In this document: one piece after another, positions 24,798 through 33,870 of the stretch
Position numbering within the stretch: position 1 is the stretch's first letter
Layout: each line of letters opens with the position of its first letter
Origin: Rhodobacter maris
GTDB lineage: Bacteria > Pseudomonadota > Alphaproteobacteria > Rhodobacterales > Rhodobacteraceae
Direction of reading: 5' to 3'
DNA length: 64,000 nt
Assembly: GCF_900217815.1 (NCBI RefSeq)
Contig: NZ_OBMT01000009.1
Location: 1-64,000, forward strand
Program-made: the position numbers and the translations under genes
The notes under the pieces: generated by a model
What the model saw: the letters and a program-made list of their open reading frames with translations, nothing else
The model's database searches: none
Told to the model about the DNA's origin: nothing

Positions 24798-26909
24798 ATG
24801 ACATATGAAGGAAGGATCCGCCGCGCTCTGGTTCTGGGCACGGCGCTGGTGGCGCCGATGCTGGCGGGGGGGGCGCGGGCCGAGGAGCCCATGGTGCTTG
24901 ACGCGATCACCGTCGAGGGCGCGAGCTACGAGACCGAGGGCACGAAAAGCTACAAGAGCGGGTTGATCTCGGTGGGCGAGAAGGCGGCGATGAGCCCGCG
25001 CGAAGTGCCGCAATCGACCTCGGTGGTGACACGCCAGCAGATCGAGGACGGCGGTTATACCGCGCTCGAAACCGCGGTGGCCAATGTGCCCGGGCTTTTG
25101 GTACTGCAAAACGATGTGGGCCGCTCCTCGCTCTTCTCGCGCGGTTTCGAGTTCGACTACCTCTATTACGACGGGCTGCCCGCACCGGTCAGCTCGATCT
25201 ATGGCACCCAGCCGGATCTCTCGATCATGGATCATATCGAGGTGCTCAAGGGCCCCTCGGGGCTCTTCATCGGTCAGGGCTCGCCCGCCGGGGCCGTCAA
25301 CATGCGCCTCAAGCAGGCCAGCCGCACCGAGCCGGGCGGCTATGTGACCGCGACAGTGGACTCGGATGGCCAGAAGCGGCTCGAGGTCGACTACGGCGGG
25401 GCGCTCAATGAAAGCGGCAGCCTGCGCGGCCGGCTGGTCGCCGCCCATGCCGAAGGCGACGGTTTCGTCGACAAGCAGGAAAACGGCGTCGATCAGCTTT
25501 ATGGTGCGCTCGCCTGGGACATTTCGGCCAATACCACGCTGACCTTCTCCGCCTCGAAGATGAGCCGCGATATCGCGCCCTATAACGGCCTTCCGAGCTA
25601 TGCCGATGGCTCGCTGATCTGGCTCGATGCGGGCACCACGACCGCAGCGGACTGGAACCGCTTCGACAATGAGGTGACCGATGCAGTGGTCGCGCTCGAG
25701 CATCATTTCGACAATGGCGCGCGGGTGAAAACGAGCCTGCGCCGCTCGCATCAGACCGGCGATTTCCTCTATGCCTATACCGGCTCGGTGGCAGCAGCAG
25801 ACAATACCGTCTCGCGGCTTTCCTGGCTCTCGCGCGATTTCACCAATGATTCCATCGCCTTCGATGCCCATGCCGAGCTGCCCTTCATGCTGGGCGGTTG
25901 GGAGGGCCTTGCGATCCTCGGGGCAGATGCGCAGCGCGCCAAGACCACGCTCTACGCCACTTCGGGGGCAATCACCGGCAGCTGGGATCTCGACGACTGG
26001 GATGTTTCGGGCGTGGCCGAGCCCACGGTGAGCTATGGCGCCCCGACCACCACCGAGACCAAATCCGAGGGACTTTACGCGCAGTTCCGCCTCAAGCCGG
26101 TCGAGAAGCTGACGCTTCTGGGCGGCGCGCGGCTGAGCTGGGTCGACGTCGATTCCGTCTCTTCGGCGGGCGTCAGTTCCGAGGTGAAGGAAGACGGCCA
26201 TCTTACCCCCTTCGCTGGCGTGACCTGGGACATCTCGCCCGCCACCACGCTTTATGCGAGCTATACCGAAATCTTCCAGACCCAGACCGCACTCGACGCG
26301 GCGGGCAATGTGCTCAAGCCGCTGGAGGGCCAGCAGGTCGAGCTTGGCGCGAAGGCGAGCCTCGCGAACGGGCTCGATGTCTCGGCCGCGCTGTTCCGGC
26401 TGGAACAGGTCAACCGCGCCCAGAGCGTGACCGGCGAGACCTGGTCGGAAGCCTCCGGCAAAGTGCGGGTGCAGGGGGTCGAGATCGAGGCCGCGGGCGA
26501 GATCGGCGCGCATCTGCATCTGGCAGGCGGCTACACCTGGAGCGAATCCGAATACCTCAACGGCACAACTTCGGGGAATACCTTCTCGACCTACACGCCC
26601 AAGCATATGGTCAAGCTCTCGCTCGCCTATGATGTCACCGAAGGAATGTTCCATGACTGGAGCTTTGGCGGGCAACTAATTGCGATGTCGGGATTTTCAT
26701 CGGTTTCTGGCGGAACGACGATCCGTGCGCCGGGCTATGGCGTGCTCGATCTGACGGCAAAACGCGCGCTCGACGAAAACACCGATCTGCGGCTCACCGT
26801 CTCCAACGTCTTTGACAAGGAGTATTACACCCGCGTCGGCGGCACCACGGTGTTCAACTTCCGCGGCGCGCCGCGGGCGCTGACCGTCTCGCTCACGCGG
26901 CGGTTCTGA
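24798..26909 (+). CDS. TonB-dependent ferric-siderophore receptor
   Basis: 703-residue outer-membrane receptor. A signal peptide (MTYEGRIRRALVLGTALVAP, cleavage near ARAEE) is followed by a TonB-box-like DAITVEG, a plug domain (about 45-160; SLFSRGFEFDYLYYDGLP and GQGSPAGAVNMRLK) and a 22-strand barrel ending in SLTRRF with terminal Phe. The pattern belongs to the FhuA/FpvA/FoxA siderophore group (ferrichrome, ferrioxamine or similar). The exact ligand cannot be told. The stop codon overlaps the start of the next gene (TGATG). With the esterase and ABC genes it forms one uptake operon, probably iron-repressed and AraC-activated. Confidence 0.9.
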   Translation: MTYEGRIRRALVLGTALVAPMLAGGARAEEPMVLDAITVEGASYETEGTKSYKSGLISVGEKAAMSPREVPQSTSVVTRQQIEDGGYTALETAVANVPGLLVLQNDVGRSSLFSRGFEFDYLYYDGLPAPVSSIYGTQPDLSIMDHIEVLKGPSGLFIGQGSPAGAVNMRLKQASRTEPGGYVTATVDSDGQKRLEVDYGGALNESGSLRGRLVAAHAEGDGFVDKQENGVDQLYGALAWDISANTTLTFSASKMSRDIAPYNGLPSYADGSLIWLDAGTTTAADWNRFDNEVTDAVVALEHHFDNGARVKTSLRRSHQTGDFLYAYTGSVAAADNTVSRLSWLSRDFTNDSIAFDAHAELPFMLGGWEGLAILGADAQRAKTTLYATSGAITGSWDLDDWDVSGVAEPTVSYGAPTTTETKSEGLYAQFRLKPVEKLTLLGGARLSWVDVDSVSSAGVSSEVKEDGHLTPFAGVTWDISPATTLYASYTEIFQTQTALDAAGNVLKPLEGQQVELGAKASLANGLDVSAALFRLEQVNRAQSVTGETWSEASGKVRVQGVEIEAAGEIGAHLHLAGGYTWSESEYLNGTTSGNTFSTYTPKHMVKLSLAYDVTEGMFHDWSFGGQLIAMSGFSSVSGGTTIRAPGYGVLDLTAKRALDENTDLRLTVSNVFDKEYYTRVGGTTVFNFRGAPRALTVSLTRRF

Positions 26910-27751
26910 TGCGGTTCGGGGCGGTCCTGATGATCGGGCTGATGCTGATGGGCGCTGGCCCGGCCGGGGCAGGGGCGCAGGGTGGGGCACAGGGGCTCGG
27001 CCCCGCGCTTGACCTCGCCCGCACCGCCAGGTTCGAGGTCGAGGGGCCGAACGGCCCGCTCGCCGTCGTGGTGAGCTGGCCCGAGGGGCCGCCGCCCGCG
27101 GCGGGCTACGGCATCATCTATGCGATCGACGCGGGCTGGACTTTCGGCACGTTGCGCGAGGCGGCGCGGCTGCAGGGCGGGGCGCAGGCGGCGGGTGCGG
27201 TCGGGCCGACGGTGATCGTCGGCATCGGCTGGCCCGGCCCCGATCTGATCGACCTTGAGCGCCGCGGCCCCGACCTGATCGACCCTGCCGGGGCTGCGGC
27301 CACGCGCGATCTGATCGCACAAGCGATCCTGCCGCGCGTCGAGGCGGTGCTGCCGGTCGATCCGGCGCACCGGATGCTGCTCGGCCATTCCTATGGCGGT
27401 GCCTTCGCGCTTACCGCGGGTTTCGCCCGGCCCGATCTCTTCAGCCATGTGGCCGCGGGCAGCCCCTCGCTCTGGACCGATCCCAGCGCCTTCGCGGCGC
27501 TCCGGCCAGAGACCGGGCCGCGGGTTTTTCTGGGCATCGGCGCGCTTGAGCGCCCCGAAGCGGCGGCCGTCGCGGGCGAGGCGCCCGAGCGGGTGGCGCG
27601 GCTTGCCGCGCGCGACATGGCCGGGCGCGCCGAGGCGCTGGCCCGCCAGCTTGGCGTCGCTCTTCACGAATTCCCCGGTCAGGGGCATGGCGGTTCCGTC
27701 GCTCCCTTCCTTGCCGCAGCGCTGACGTTCCTCTGGCAGGGATCGTGGTAA
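26909..27751 (+). CDS. Periplasmic siderophore esterase-like hydrolase (IroE/Fes fold)
   Basis: 280 residues with an N-terminal signal (MRFGAVLMIGLMLMGAGPAG and cleavage near AGAQG). The alpha/beta-hydrolase nucleophile elbow GHSYGG has Ser161, and GHGGSV near 250 can supply the His. Length and the YxIIYAIDAGW strand fit the esterase D/IroE type that cuts ester-bonded siderophores. Being between the receptor and the binding protein genes, it may trim or release iron from an ester siderophore in the periplasm. Start ATG overlaps the receptor stop. Substrate is inferred from context only. Confidence 0.75.
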   Translation: MRFGAVLMIGLMLMGAGPAGAGAQGGAQGLGPALDLARTARFEVEGPNGPLAVVVSWPEGPPPAAGYGIIYAIDAGWTFGTLREAARLQGGAQAAGAVGPTVIVGIGWPGPDLIDLERRGPDLIDPAGAAATRDLIAQAILPRVEAVLPVDPAHRMLLGHSYGGAFALTAGFARPDLFSHVAAGSPSLWTDPSAFAALRPETGPRVFLGIGALERPEAAAVAGEAPERVARLAARDMAGRAEALARQLGVALHEFPGQGHGGSVAPFLAAALTFLWQGSW

Positions 27752-27853
27752 AATGACTTTTTCACTCGGGAATGACTGGTCGCGCCCCGCGCCCCGGTTT
27801 ATGTCAGGGCGGTGCGGAGCCAGTTTCAGCCACGCAAGACCCGGAGAAAGAGA

Positions 27854-28750
27854 ATGAAACGCTTCGCCCCTGCCTCTGCTCTTGTGATGGCAGCCGTCCT
27901 GATGGCCGCCCCCCTTCAGGCCGATCCGGTCGAGATCGCCACCGCGCGCGGCCCGGTCACGCTCGCCGCTCCGCCCGCAAAAGTGGCCGTCTTCGACATT
28001 GCCGCCGCCGATACGCTGGAGGCGCTCGGCGTCGCGCCGGTGGGCCTGCCCACGCAGCTTTACGTCGATTATCTCGACCGCGGCGCAGCGGCGCCCATCG
28101 GCACGCTCTTCGAGCCCGATCTGGAGGCGCTTTCCACGCTCGAGCCCGATCTGATCGTGATCGGCTCCCGCTCGGCGGCGCAATTCGAGGCCGTGGCGCA
28201 GGTGGCGCCGACAATCGACATGACGATCTCCCCCGATGTGCTGGGCGATGCCCGCGCCCGGCTTGAGACCTATGGTACGCTCTTTCACCGCGAGGCGAAG
28301 GCGGCCGCGCTCGAAGCCACGCTCGACGCCCGTCTGGCCGAGGTGCAAGGGGCTGCGAAGGGGCGGGGCGATGCGCTCATCGTGTTGACGAACGGGCCGA
28401 AAATTTCGGCCTATGGCCGCGGCTCGCGCTTTGGCTGGCTGCATGATGCGGTGGGCCTGCCCGAGGCCTGGCCGGCGCTCAAGCCCGAGGTGCATGGCGA
28501 TGCGATCTCGTTTGAATTCATCGCCGAGGTGGACCCGGACTGGCTCATTGTCGTCGATCGTGGCGCTGCCACCGGTGCCGCGGGCGTCTCGGCGCGCGAA
28601 ACGCTCGACAACCCGCTCGTGGCGGGCACGAAAGCGGCGAAGGCCGGGCAGGTGGTCTATCTGAACGCGGCCAATCTCTATATTGCCGGGGGCGGTTATC
28701 AGGCGCTGATGGCAAACTTGGCCGAGCTTCTTGCGGCTCTGAAGGGCTGA
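27854..28750 (+). CDS. Siderophore ABC transporter, periplasmic binding protein
   Basis: 298 residues. Signal peptide MKRFAPASALVMAAVLMAAP with cleavage near LQADP. The helical-backbone binding fold of class III proteins is visible: TARGPVTLAAPPAKVAVFDI, LEPDLIVIGSRSA, and a C-terminal LYIAGGGYQALMANL. Closest in style to CeuE/FatB, which bind ferric catecholates. ATG 27854 follows AGAAAGAGA; the in-frame ATG at 27812 would put a charged extension before the signal. Followed after 4 bases by the first permease. Confidence 0.85.
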   Translation: MKRFAPASALVMAAVLMAAPLQADPVEIATARGPVTLAAPPAKVAVFDIAAADTLEALGVAPVGLPTQLYVDYLDRGAAAPIGTLFEPDLEALSTLEPDLIVIGSRSAAQFEAVAQVAPTIDMTISPDVLGDARARLETYGTLFHREAKAAALEATLDARLAEVQGAAKGRGDALIVLTNGPKISAYGRGSRFGWLHDAVGLPEAWPALKPEVHGDAISFEFIAEVDPDWLIVVDRGAATGAAGVSARETLDNPLVAGTKAAKAGQVVYLNAANLYIAGGGYQALMANLAELLAALKG

Positions 28751-28754
28751 GCCG

Positions 28755-29708
28755 GTGGCGCCGCGCCCTCTGTGGCTTCTTGCGCTGGCGCTTCTGTGCG
28801 CGCTGAGCGTGGCGAGCCTGTTGACCGGCGCGGCCAGTCTCACCCCCGGCGCGCCGGATGCGGCGCTGCTGCTCTGGGTCTCGCGCATCCCCCGCACGCT
28901 TGCCGCGATCCTCACCGGCGCGGCGCTCGCCGTGGCAGGCGTGGTGATGCAGCAGATCGTGCGCAACCGCTTTGTCGAACCCGCCACCGCGGGCACGCCC
29001 GAGGCGGCGGCGGCGGGGCTGCTCGCCATTACCCTGATTGCCCCCGATGCGCCGATCTGGGGGAAGATGGCGGTGGCGGCCATTTCGGCGCTTGGCGGTG
29101 CGGCGCTCTTTGCGGCGCTGATCCGGCGGCTTCCGGCGCGCGAGATCTTCCTCGTGCCCTTGGCTGGGCTGATCCTTTCGGGGGTGATCGGCGCGGGCGT
29201 CACCTTCCTCGCCTGGGAGACGGATCTGTTGCAATATATCTCGATCTGGCTTCTGTCGGGCGAGTTTTCGGGCGTGATTGCCGGGCGTTACGAGCTCTTG
29301 TGGCTCGCGGGCGCCGCCACGCTTCTGGCCTTTTTCGCGGCCGACCGCTTTGCCATCCTCGGCCTTGGCCCCGAGGCCGCCACCATGCTCGGCCTCAACC
29401 CGCGCGCGGTCTTGCGGCTTGGTCTGCTGGTCGTCGCACTCGTCACCGCGATGGTGGTGGTGACGGTGGGTATGGTGCCTTTCGTGGGGCTCATCGTGCC
29501 CAATCTCGTCACGCGTATCATGGGGGACAATCTGCGCGCGGCACTCCCCGTCGTGGCGCTGGGCGGCGCGATCCTGGTGCTTGGTTCGGATCTCGTCGGC
29601 CGGCTCCTGATCCATCCCTACGAGATCCCGGCGGGCACGATTCTGGGTGTTGTCGGTGCGCTTGCCTTCCTGTGGCTCCTTTGGCGGGGAGATCGTGATG
29701 CGCACTAG
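28755..29708 (+). CDS. Siderophore ABC transporter permease 1 (FecCD family)
   Basis: 317 residues, about nine membrane helices. The FecCD hallmarks are present: SRIPRTLAAILTGAALAVAG followed by VVMQQIVRNRFVEP near 40-75 and GMVPFVGLIVPNLVTRIMG near 235-255, plus a cytoplasmic loop LLGLNPRAV-type segment that touches the ATPase. GTG start at 28755, four bases after the binding-protein stop. Its end overlaps the second permease by eleven bases. Confidence 0.88.
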   Translation: MAPRPLWLLALALLCALSVASLLTGAASLTPGAPDAALLLWVSRIPRTLAAILTGAALAVAGVVMQQIVRNRFVEPATAGTPEAAAAGLLAITLIAPDAPIWGKMAVAAISALGGAALFAALIRRLPAREIFLVPLAGLILSGVIGAGVTFLAWETDLLQYISIWLLSGEFSGVIAGRYELLWLAGAATLLAFFAADRFAILGLGPEAATMLGLNPRAVLRLGLLVVALVTAMVVVTVGMVPFVGLIVPNLVTRIMGDNLRAALPVVALGGAILVLGSDLVGRLLIHPYEIPAGTILGVVGALAFLWLLWRGDRDAH

Positions 29709-30645
29709 CTTCTGGGGCGCGCTCGGGGCGCTTCTCGCAACCGTGATCGCGCTCTGGCTCTTTCAGGGGCTGACCGGCAACACCGGCTTCGTGCTGAGCC
29801 TGCGCGCGAAAAAACTCGCCGCGCTGATGCTCGTGGCCGCCTCGGTTGGCATGGCGACGGTGCTCTTCCAAAGCGTCGCGCAAAACCGCATCCTCACCCC
29901 CTCGATCATGGGGTTTGATGCGCTTTACCTGCTGGTGCAGAGCCTTGCGCTGGCCACGCTTGGCATCACCGGCTTCGTCACGCTCCCCGCAGGGCCGAAA
30001 TTCCTGATCGAAACCGCGGTGATGGCCGCACTCGCCGTGGCGCTCTTCGGCACGCTTCTGGGGCGTGGCGGCGGGCGCGACATCGGCCGTACGATCCTCA
30101 GCGGGGTGATCCTCGGCATCCTCTTCCGCGCCGGCGCCACGCTTGTTGCGCGGCTGCTCGACCCGAACGCCAATGCCGTGGTGCAATCGGTGAGCTTTGC
30201 CAATTTCTCTCGCCCCTCGGCCGAAGCGCTGGGTTGGGCGGCACTCGTGGCGCTGCCCGCGATGGCTGCCGCGCTCTGGCTCGGGCCGCGGCTCGATGTG
30301 ATGGCGCTCGGCCGGGACCGCGCCGTTTCGCTTGGGCTGCGCTACCGCGCGATGGTGCTGGCCGCGCTCTTCCTCGTCGCGCTGCTCACCGTGGCGGCGA
30401 CGGCGCTCGTGGGCCCCGTGGCCTTTCTTGGCCTGATCGTGGCGGGGCTCGCACATGGGCTGGCGCCGGGCGCGCGCCACCGCACGCTCCTCACCCTCGC
30501 CGCACTTCTGGCGGCGCTGATGCTGGTGGGCGGCCAATGGGCCTTCGAGCGCCTCTTCGGGCTCAAGGCCACGCTCAGCGTGGTGATCGAATTTGCGGGC
30601 GGGCTTTTGTTCCTCACCCTCCTGATGCGGGGAAAAATCCGATGA
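29698..30645 (+). CDS. Siderophore ABC transporter permease 2 (FecCD family)
   Basis: 315 residues, about nine membrane helices. FecCD features: LRAKKLAALMLVAASVGMAT and FQSVAQNRILTPSIMGFDAL, then VGPVAFLGLIVAGLAHGLAP. It likely pairs with permease 1 as a heterodimer. ATG 29698 overlaps the first permease; GGGGAGATCGTG provides the ribosome site. Its stop overlaps the ATPase start (ATGA). Confidence 0.88.
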   Translation: MRTSFWGALGALLATVIALWLFQGLTGNTGFVLSLRAKKLAALMLVAASVGMATVLFQSVAQNRILTPSIMGFDALYLLVQSLALATLGITGFVTLPAGPKFLIETAVMAALAVALFGTLLGRGGGRDIGRTILSGVILGILFRAGATLVARLLDPNANAVVQSVSFANFSRPSAEALGWAALVALPAMAAALWLGPRLDVMALGRDRAVSLGLRYRAMVLAALFLVALLTVAATALVGPVAFLGLIVAGLAHGLAPGARHRTLLTLAALLAALMLVGGQWAFERLFGLKATLSVVIEFAGGLLFLTLLMRGKIR

Positions 30646-31442
30646 AGACCAGGTCCGCCATCGAGATCACCGGCCTCTCCCATGCGGTACAGCGCACCGA
30701 GATCCTGGCCCCCACCACACTCACCTTGCCGGGCGGCAAGATCACCGCGCTCATCGGCCCCAATGGCGCGGGCAAGTCCACGCTTTCGCGGCTCATCGCC
30801 CGGATCGAGCCGCCGCCCGAGGGGACCGTGTTAGTGAACGGGCTCGATGTGGCGCAAACACCCGGCGCACGGCTCGCGCGCGAGCTCGCCTTCATGGGCC
30901 AGCACACCGGCCTTGCCTCGCGGCTCCGGGTGCGCGAGCTCGTGGCTTTTGGACGCTGGCCGCATTGCGCGGGCCGCCCCGGGCCCGCCGACAGCGCCGC
31001 TATCGCGCGCGCGCTCCATGATTTCGAGCTTGAGCCGCTTGCGGGGCGGTTTCTCGACACGCTCTCGGGCGGGCAGGCGCAACGCGCCCATCTCGCCATG
31101 GCGGCGGCACAGCAGACGCCCTGGCTCATCCTTGATGAACCGCTCAACAATCTTGACCTTGCCCATGCCCGCGCGCTGATGGCACATCTGGCGCGGCTGC
31201 GTGAGGCCGGCGGCTCGGTGCTGATCGTGCTCCATGATCTCAACTTCGCCGCCGGCTGGGCCGATCATGTGGTGGCGATGAAGGCGGGGGCTGTGGTGGC
31301 CGAGGGCCCGCCCGCCGAGGTGCTTACCGCGCCGGGCCTGAGCGCGCTTTATGAAACCGAAATTGCCGTGACCGAGCACTGCGGCCGCCCGCTCGTGCTG
31401 CATCATCTCGGCGGAGTTGCCGAAAGGCGGCAGGAAGCGTGA
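30642..31442 (+). CDS. Siderophore ABC transporter ATP-binding protein
   Basis: 266-residue ATPase of the FepC/CeuD type. Walker A GPNGAGKST (near 38-46), signature LSGGQAQRAHLAMA, Walker B LILDEPLNNLD and the switch His in VLHDLN are all intact. It overlaps the second permease stop by four bases. Last gene of the siderophore uptake operon; after it the coding strand goes quiet for about 385 bases. Confidence 0.9.
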   Translation: MKTRSAIEITGLSHAVQRTEILAPTTLTLPGGKITALIGPNGAGKSTLSRLIARIEPPPEGTVLVNGLDVAQTPGARLARELAFMGQHTGLASRLRVRELVAFGRWPHCAGRPGPADSAAIARALHDFELEPLAGRFLDTLSGGQAQRAHLAMAAAQQTPWLILDEPLNNLDLAHARALMAHLARLREAGGSVLIVLHDLNFAAGWADHVVAMKAGAVVAEGPPAEVLTAPGLSALYETEIAVTEHCGRPLVLHHLGGVAERRQEA

Positions 31443-31721
31443 GCGCCCCGTTCGCCTTCGGCTGCAGCCTCTTGCGCGAGGACCATCCCGGCGCAGCGAA
31501 ACGCATGGGCAGGTGCGGCGGGGAGCCTCCCCCCCCGGCGTAAAACCCGGTCCACCAAAGCCGGATCGCAAGCCGCCTCGGCGAGCGAAATGCTTACGTC
31601 CGCTCACCAGCTTCACGGCCTCGATCCTGAACTCCCGGCCACGCTTCCGTCTCTTCATCCTGTCTCCCCCGGTTCCTGCCTGACACAAGCGTGATCGGCT
31701 TTTGCGCGAGGCGTGATTGCC
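31443..31721. other. Gene-free stretch with IS remnant
   Basis: No intact gene before the yajC promoter. It holds a fragment of an IS3-type transposase on the minus strand (listed separately) and otherwise nothing I recognise. Confidence 0.5.
31599..31658 (-). pseudogene. N-terminal fragment of IS3-type transposase OrfA
   Basis: On the minus strand an ATG at 31658 with ribosome site GGGGGAGACAGG starts MKRRKRGREFRIEAVKLV, the usual beginning of IS3-family OrfA proteins (helix-turn-helix start REFKxEAVxLV). After about 18 codons the likeness stops and the reading becomes unrelated basic sequence, so only the first tip of the IS gene remains. Confidence 0.55.
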
Positions 31722-31750
31722 TTGCCAAGGTCCGGAGCCGCGGCTAGGGT
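31722..31750 (+). promoter_or_regulatory. Candidate promoter for yajC-secDF
   Basis: TTGCCA at 31722-31727, a 17-base spacer, then TAGGGT at 31745-31750 give a sigma70-like promoter about 80 bases before the yajC start. Confidence 0.4.
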
Positions 31751-31827
31751 GCGCGCCGACAACCGGGGTGCCTTTCGCGCCCCTGCACAAGGCCAGAAGA
31801 ACACGGCCCCAAAGAGAGGACCAAGCA

Positions 31828-32172
31828 ATGTTCATTACCCCCGCCTATGCCCAGGCTGCCGGTGCCGCCGGCGCCCCCGGTGGTTTCGCCGCTTTCGGCC
31901 AGTTTCTGCCGCTGATCCTGATCTTCGTCATCATGTATTTCCTGCTGATCCGTCCGCAGCAGAAAAAAGCCAAAGAACACAAGCAGATGGTTGAAACGCT
32001 CCGGCGCGGTGACATGGTGCTGACGCAGGGCGGCATCATCGGCAAAGTGACCCATGTGCGCGAAGATGGCGAGCTTGACGTCGAGATCGCGGCGAATGTG
32101 AAGGTGCGCGTGCTCAAACAGACGATCATCCAGGTGCTCTCGAAGACCGAACCGGCTTCGAACGACAACTGA
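31828..32172 (+). CDS. yajC: Preprotein translocase subunit YajC
   Basis: 114 residues. One membrane helix (about 25-43, FLPLILIFVIMYFLLIRP) followed by the invariant RPQQKKAKEHK and a cytoplasmic domain with LRRGDMVLTQGGIIGKV. YajC joins SecDF in the holotranslocon. ATG 31828 has AAGAGAGGA upstream. It is followed by secD after 21 bases and secF, the standard order. Confidence 0.95.
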   Translation: MFITPAYAQAAGAAGAPGGFAAFGQFLPLILIFVIMYFLLIRPQQKKAKEHKQMVETLRRGDMVLTQGGIIGKVTHVREDGELDVEIAANVKVRVLKQTIIQVLSKTEPASNDN

Positions 32173-32193
32173 TCCCGAAAAGGCCGCGCCGCC

Positions 32194-33861
32194 ATGCTGC
32201 AGATCTCGCTTTGGAAGCGTGCCGTCATCCTTGCGCTCTGTCTTGCAGCGCTGGTGCTGGCGGCGCCCAACCTTTTTTACTCCCGCGTCGAGAGCCATAA
32301 TGACGCCGTCTCCGCTTTCGAGAAAAGTGGCGCGATGACGGAGGCTCAAGCCGCGGCCAAGGCGGCTTGGCCCGATTGGCTGCCCTCCGGGCTCGTCAAT
32401 CTCGGGCTCGACCTGCGGGGCGGCGCCCATCTGCTTGCCGAGGTGCATCTGAGCGAGGTCTACAAGGCGCGGTTGGATGCGCTTTGGCCCGAGGCCCGCA
32501 AGGTATTGGCCGCCGAACGTGCGACGATCGGTTCGATCCGCCGCGTTGCCGCGCCCGAGGGCGAACTGCGCATCCAGATCGGCAAGCCTGACCAGATCGC
32601 CAGAGCGGTCGAGGTTGCCAAAACCCTCACCGCCCCGGTGGTCAGCCTCACCGGCGTCGGTCAGTCCGACTATGAGGTGACCGGGGTCGGAGACACCATC
32701 ACTTTCCGCCTCTCCGAGGCCGAGAAAACCGCCACCGACGACCGCACGATGGAGCAATCGCTTGAAATCGTGCGCCGCCGCGTCGATGCCGCGGGCACGC
32801 GCGAGCCCACGATCATGCGTCAGGGCACCGACCGGATCCTGATCGAGGTGCCCGGCATCGGTTCGGCACAGGAACTGAAGGATCTGATCGGCACCACGGC
32901 GAAACTGACCTTCAATCAGGTCTACGGGCCGCCGGGCTCGAACCCGAACGCCAACCCCGGCATGGGCCGCGAACTTCTGCCTTCGGCCGACCGCGAGGGG
33001 ATCTATTACGTTCTAGACGATGTGCCGGTGGTGACGGGCGACGACCTCACCGACGCGCGCCCCGATACTGACCAGAACGGCTATCCGGCCGTGGCCTTCC
33101 GCTTCAACCCGACCGGCGCGCGCGCCTTTGGCGATTACACCGCAAGCCATATCGGCGAGCCCTTCGCCATCGTGCTCGACGGCAAGGTGATCTCGGCGCC
33201 GACGATCCAGGCGCATATCGCGGGCGGCTCGGGCATCATCACCGGGAATTTCACCGTTGAGGAAGCCACAAACCTCGCACTCCTGTTGCGCGCCGGGGCG
33301 CTGCCTGCCGGCATGACCTTCCTGGAGGAACGCACGATCGGCCCGGAACTCGGCGCCGACTCGATTGCGGCGGGCCAAAAGGCGGCGGCGGTGGGCTTTG
33401 GCCTCGTCGTGGTCTGGATGATCGCTTCTTACGGGCTCTTTGGCACCTTTGCCGCGGTGGCACTCATTCTCAACGTGGTGATGATCTTCGGCTTCATGTC
33501 CGCGGTGGGCGCCACGCTCACGATGCCCGGCATTGCGGGGATCGTGCTCACCATGGGCACCGCTGTTGACGCGAACGTGCTTGTCTACGAGCGGATCCGC
33601 GAGGAATTGCGCAACACCAAAAGCCCCGCCCGCGCGATCGAGCTGGGCTATGAGAAGGCGATGTCGGCGATCATCGACGCCAACGTGACAACCTTCCTCA
33701 CCGGCGTGATCCTCTTCGTGCTCGGCGCCGGTCCGGTGCGCGGCTTCGCCGTCACCCTTATCGTCGGCATCGCCACTTCGGTCTTCACCGCGATCTTCGT
33801 CACCCGCCTGATGGTGGTGACATGGTTCGCGTGGAAACGCCCGAAAACCATCATCGTGTGA
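32194..33861 (+). CDS. secD: Protein translocase subunit SecD
   Basis: 555 residues. N-terminal membrane helix, then the P1 periplasmic region beginning GLDLRGGAHLLAEV (near 70-83), a repeat with VAFRFNPTGARAFGDYT and FAIVLDGKVISAPTI, and five C-terminal helices with GTAVDANVLVYERIREE, the proton-path signature. SecD with SecF uses the proton gradient to pull exported proteins out of SecYEG. Full length for an alphaproteobacterial SecD. Nine bases separate it from secF. Confidence 0.97.
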   Translation: MLQISLWKRAVILALCLAALVLAAPNLFYSRVESHNDAVSAFEKSGAMTEAQAAAKAAWPDWLPSGLVNLGLDLRGGAHLLAEVHLSEVYKARLDALWPEARKVLAAERATIGSIRRVAAPEGELRIQIGKPDQIARAVEVAKTLTAPVVSLTGVGQSDYEVTGVGDTITFRLSEAEKTATDDRTMEQSLEIVRRRVDAAGTREPTIMRQGTDRILIEVPGIGSAQELKDLIGTTAKLTFNQVYGPPGSNPNANPGMGRELLPSADREGIYYVLDDVPVVTGDDLTDARPDTDQNGYPAVAFRFNPTGARAFGDYTASHIGEPFAIVLDGKVISAPTIQAHIAGGSGIITGNFTVEEATNLALLLRAGALPAGMTFLEERTIGPELGADSIAAGQKAAAVGFGLVVVWMIASYGLFGTFAAVALILNVVMIFGFMSAVGATLTMPGIAGIVLTMGTAVDANVLVYERIREELRNTKSPARAIELGYEKAMSAIIDANVTTFLTGVILFVLGAGPVRGFAVTLIVGIATSVFTAIFVTRLMVVTWFAWKRPKTIIV

Positions 33862-33870
33862 GGAACGACC

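Noticed and set aside
24675-26675. 666-residue minus-strand frame opposite the TonB-dependent receptor
   Set aside because: Antisense to a gene with signal peptide, plug and barrel; no motif of its own.
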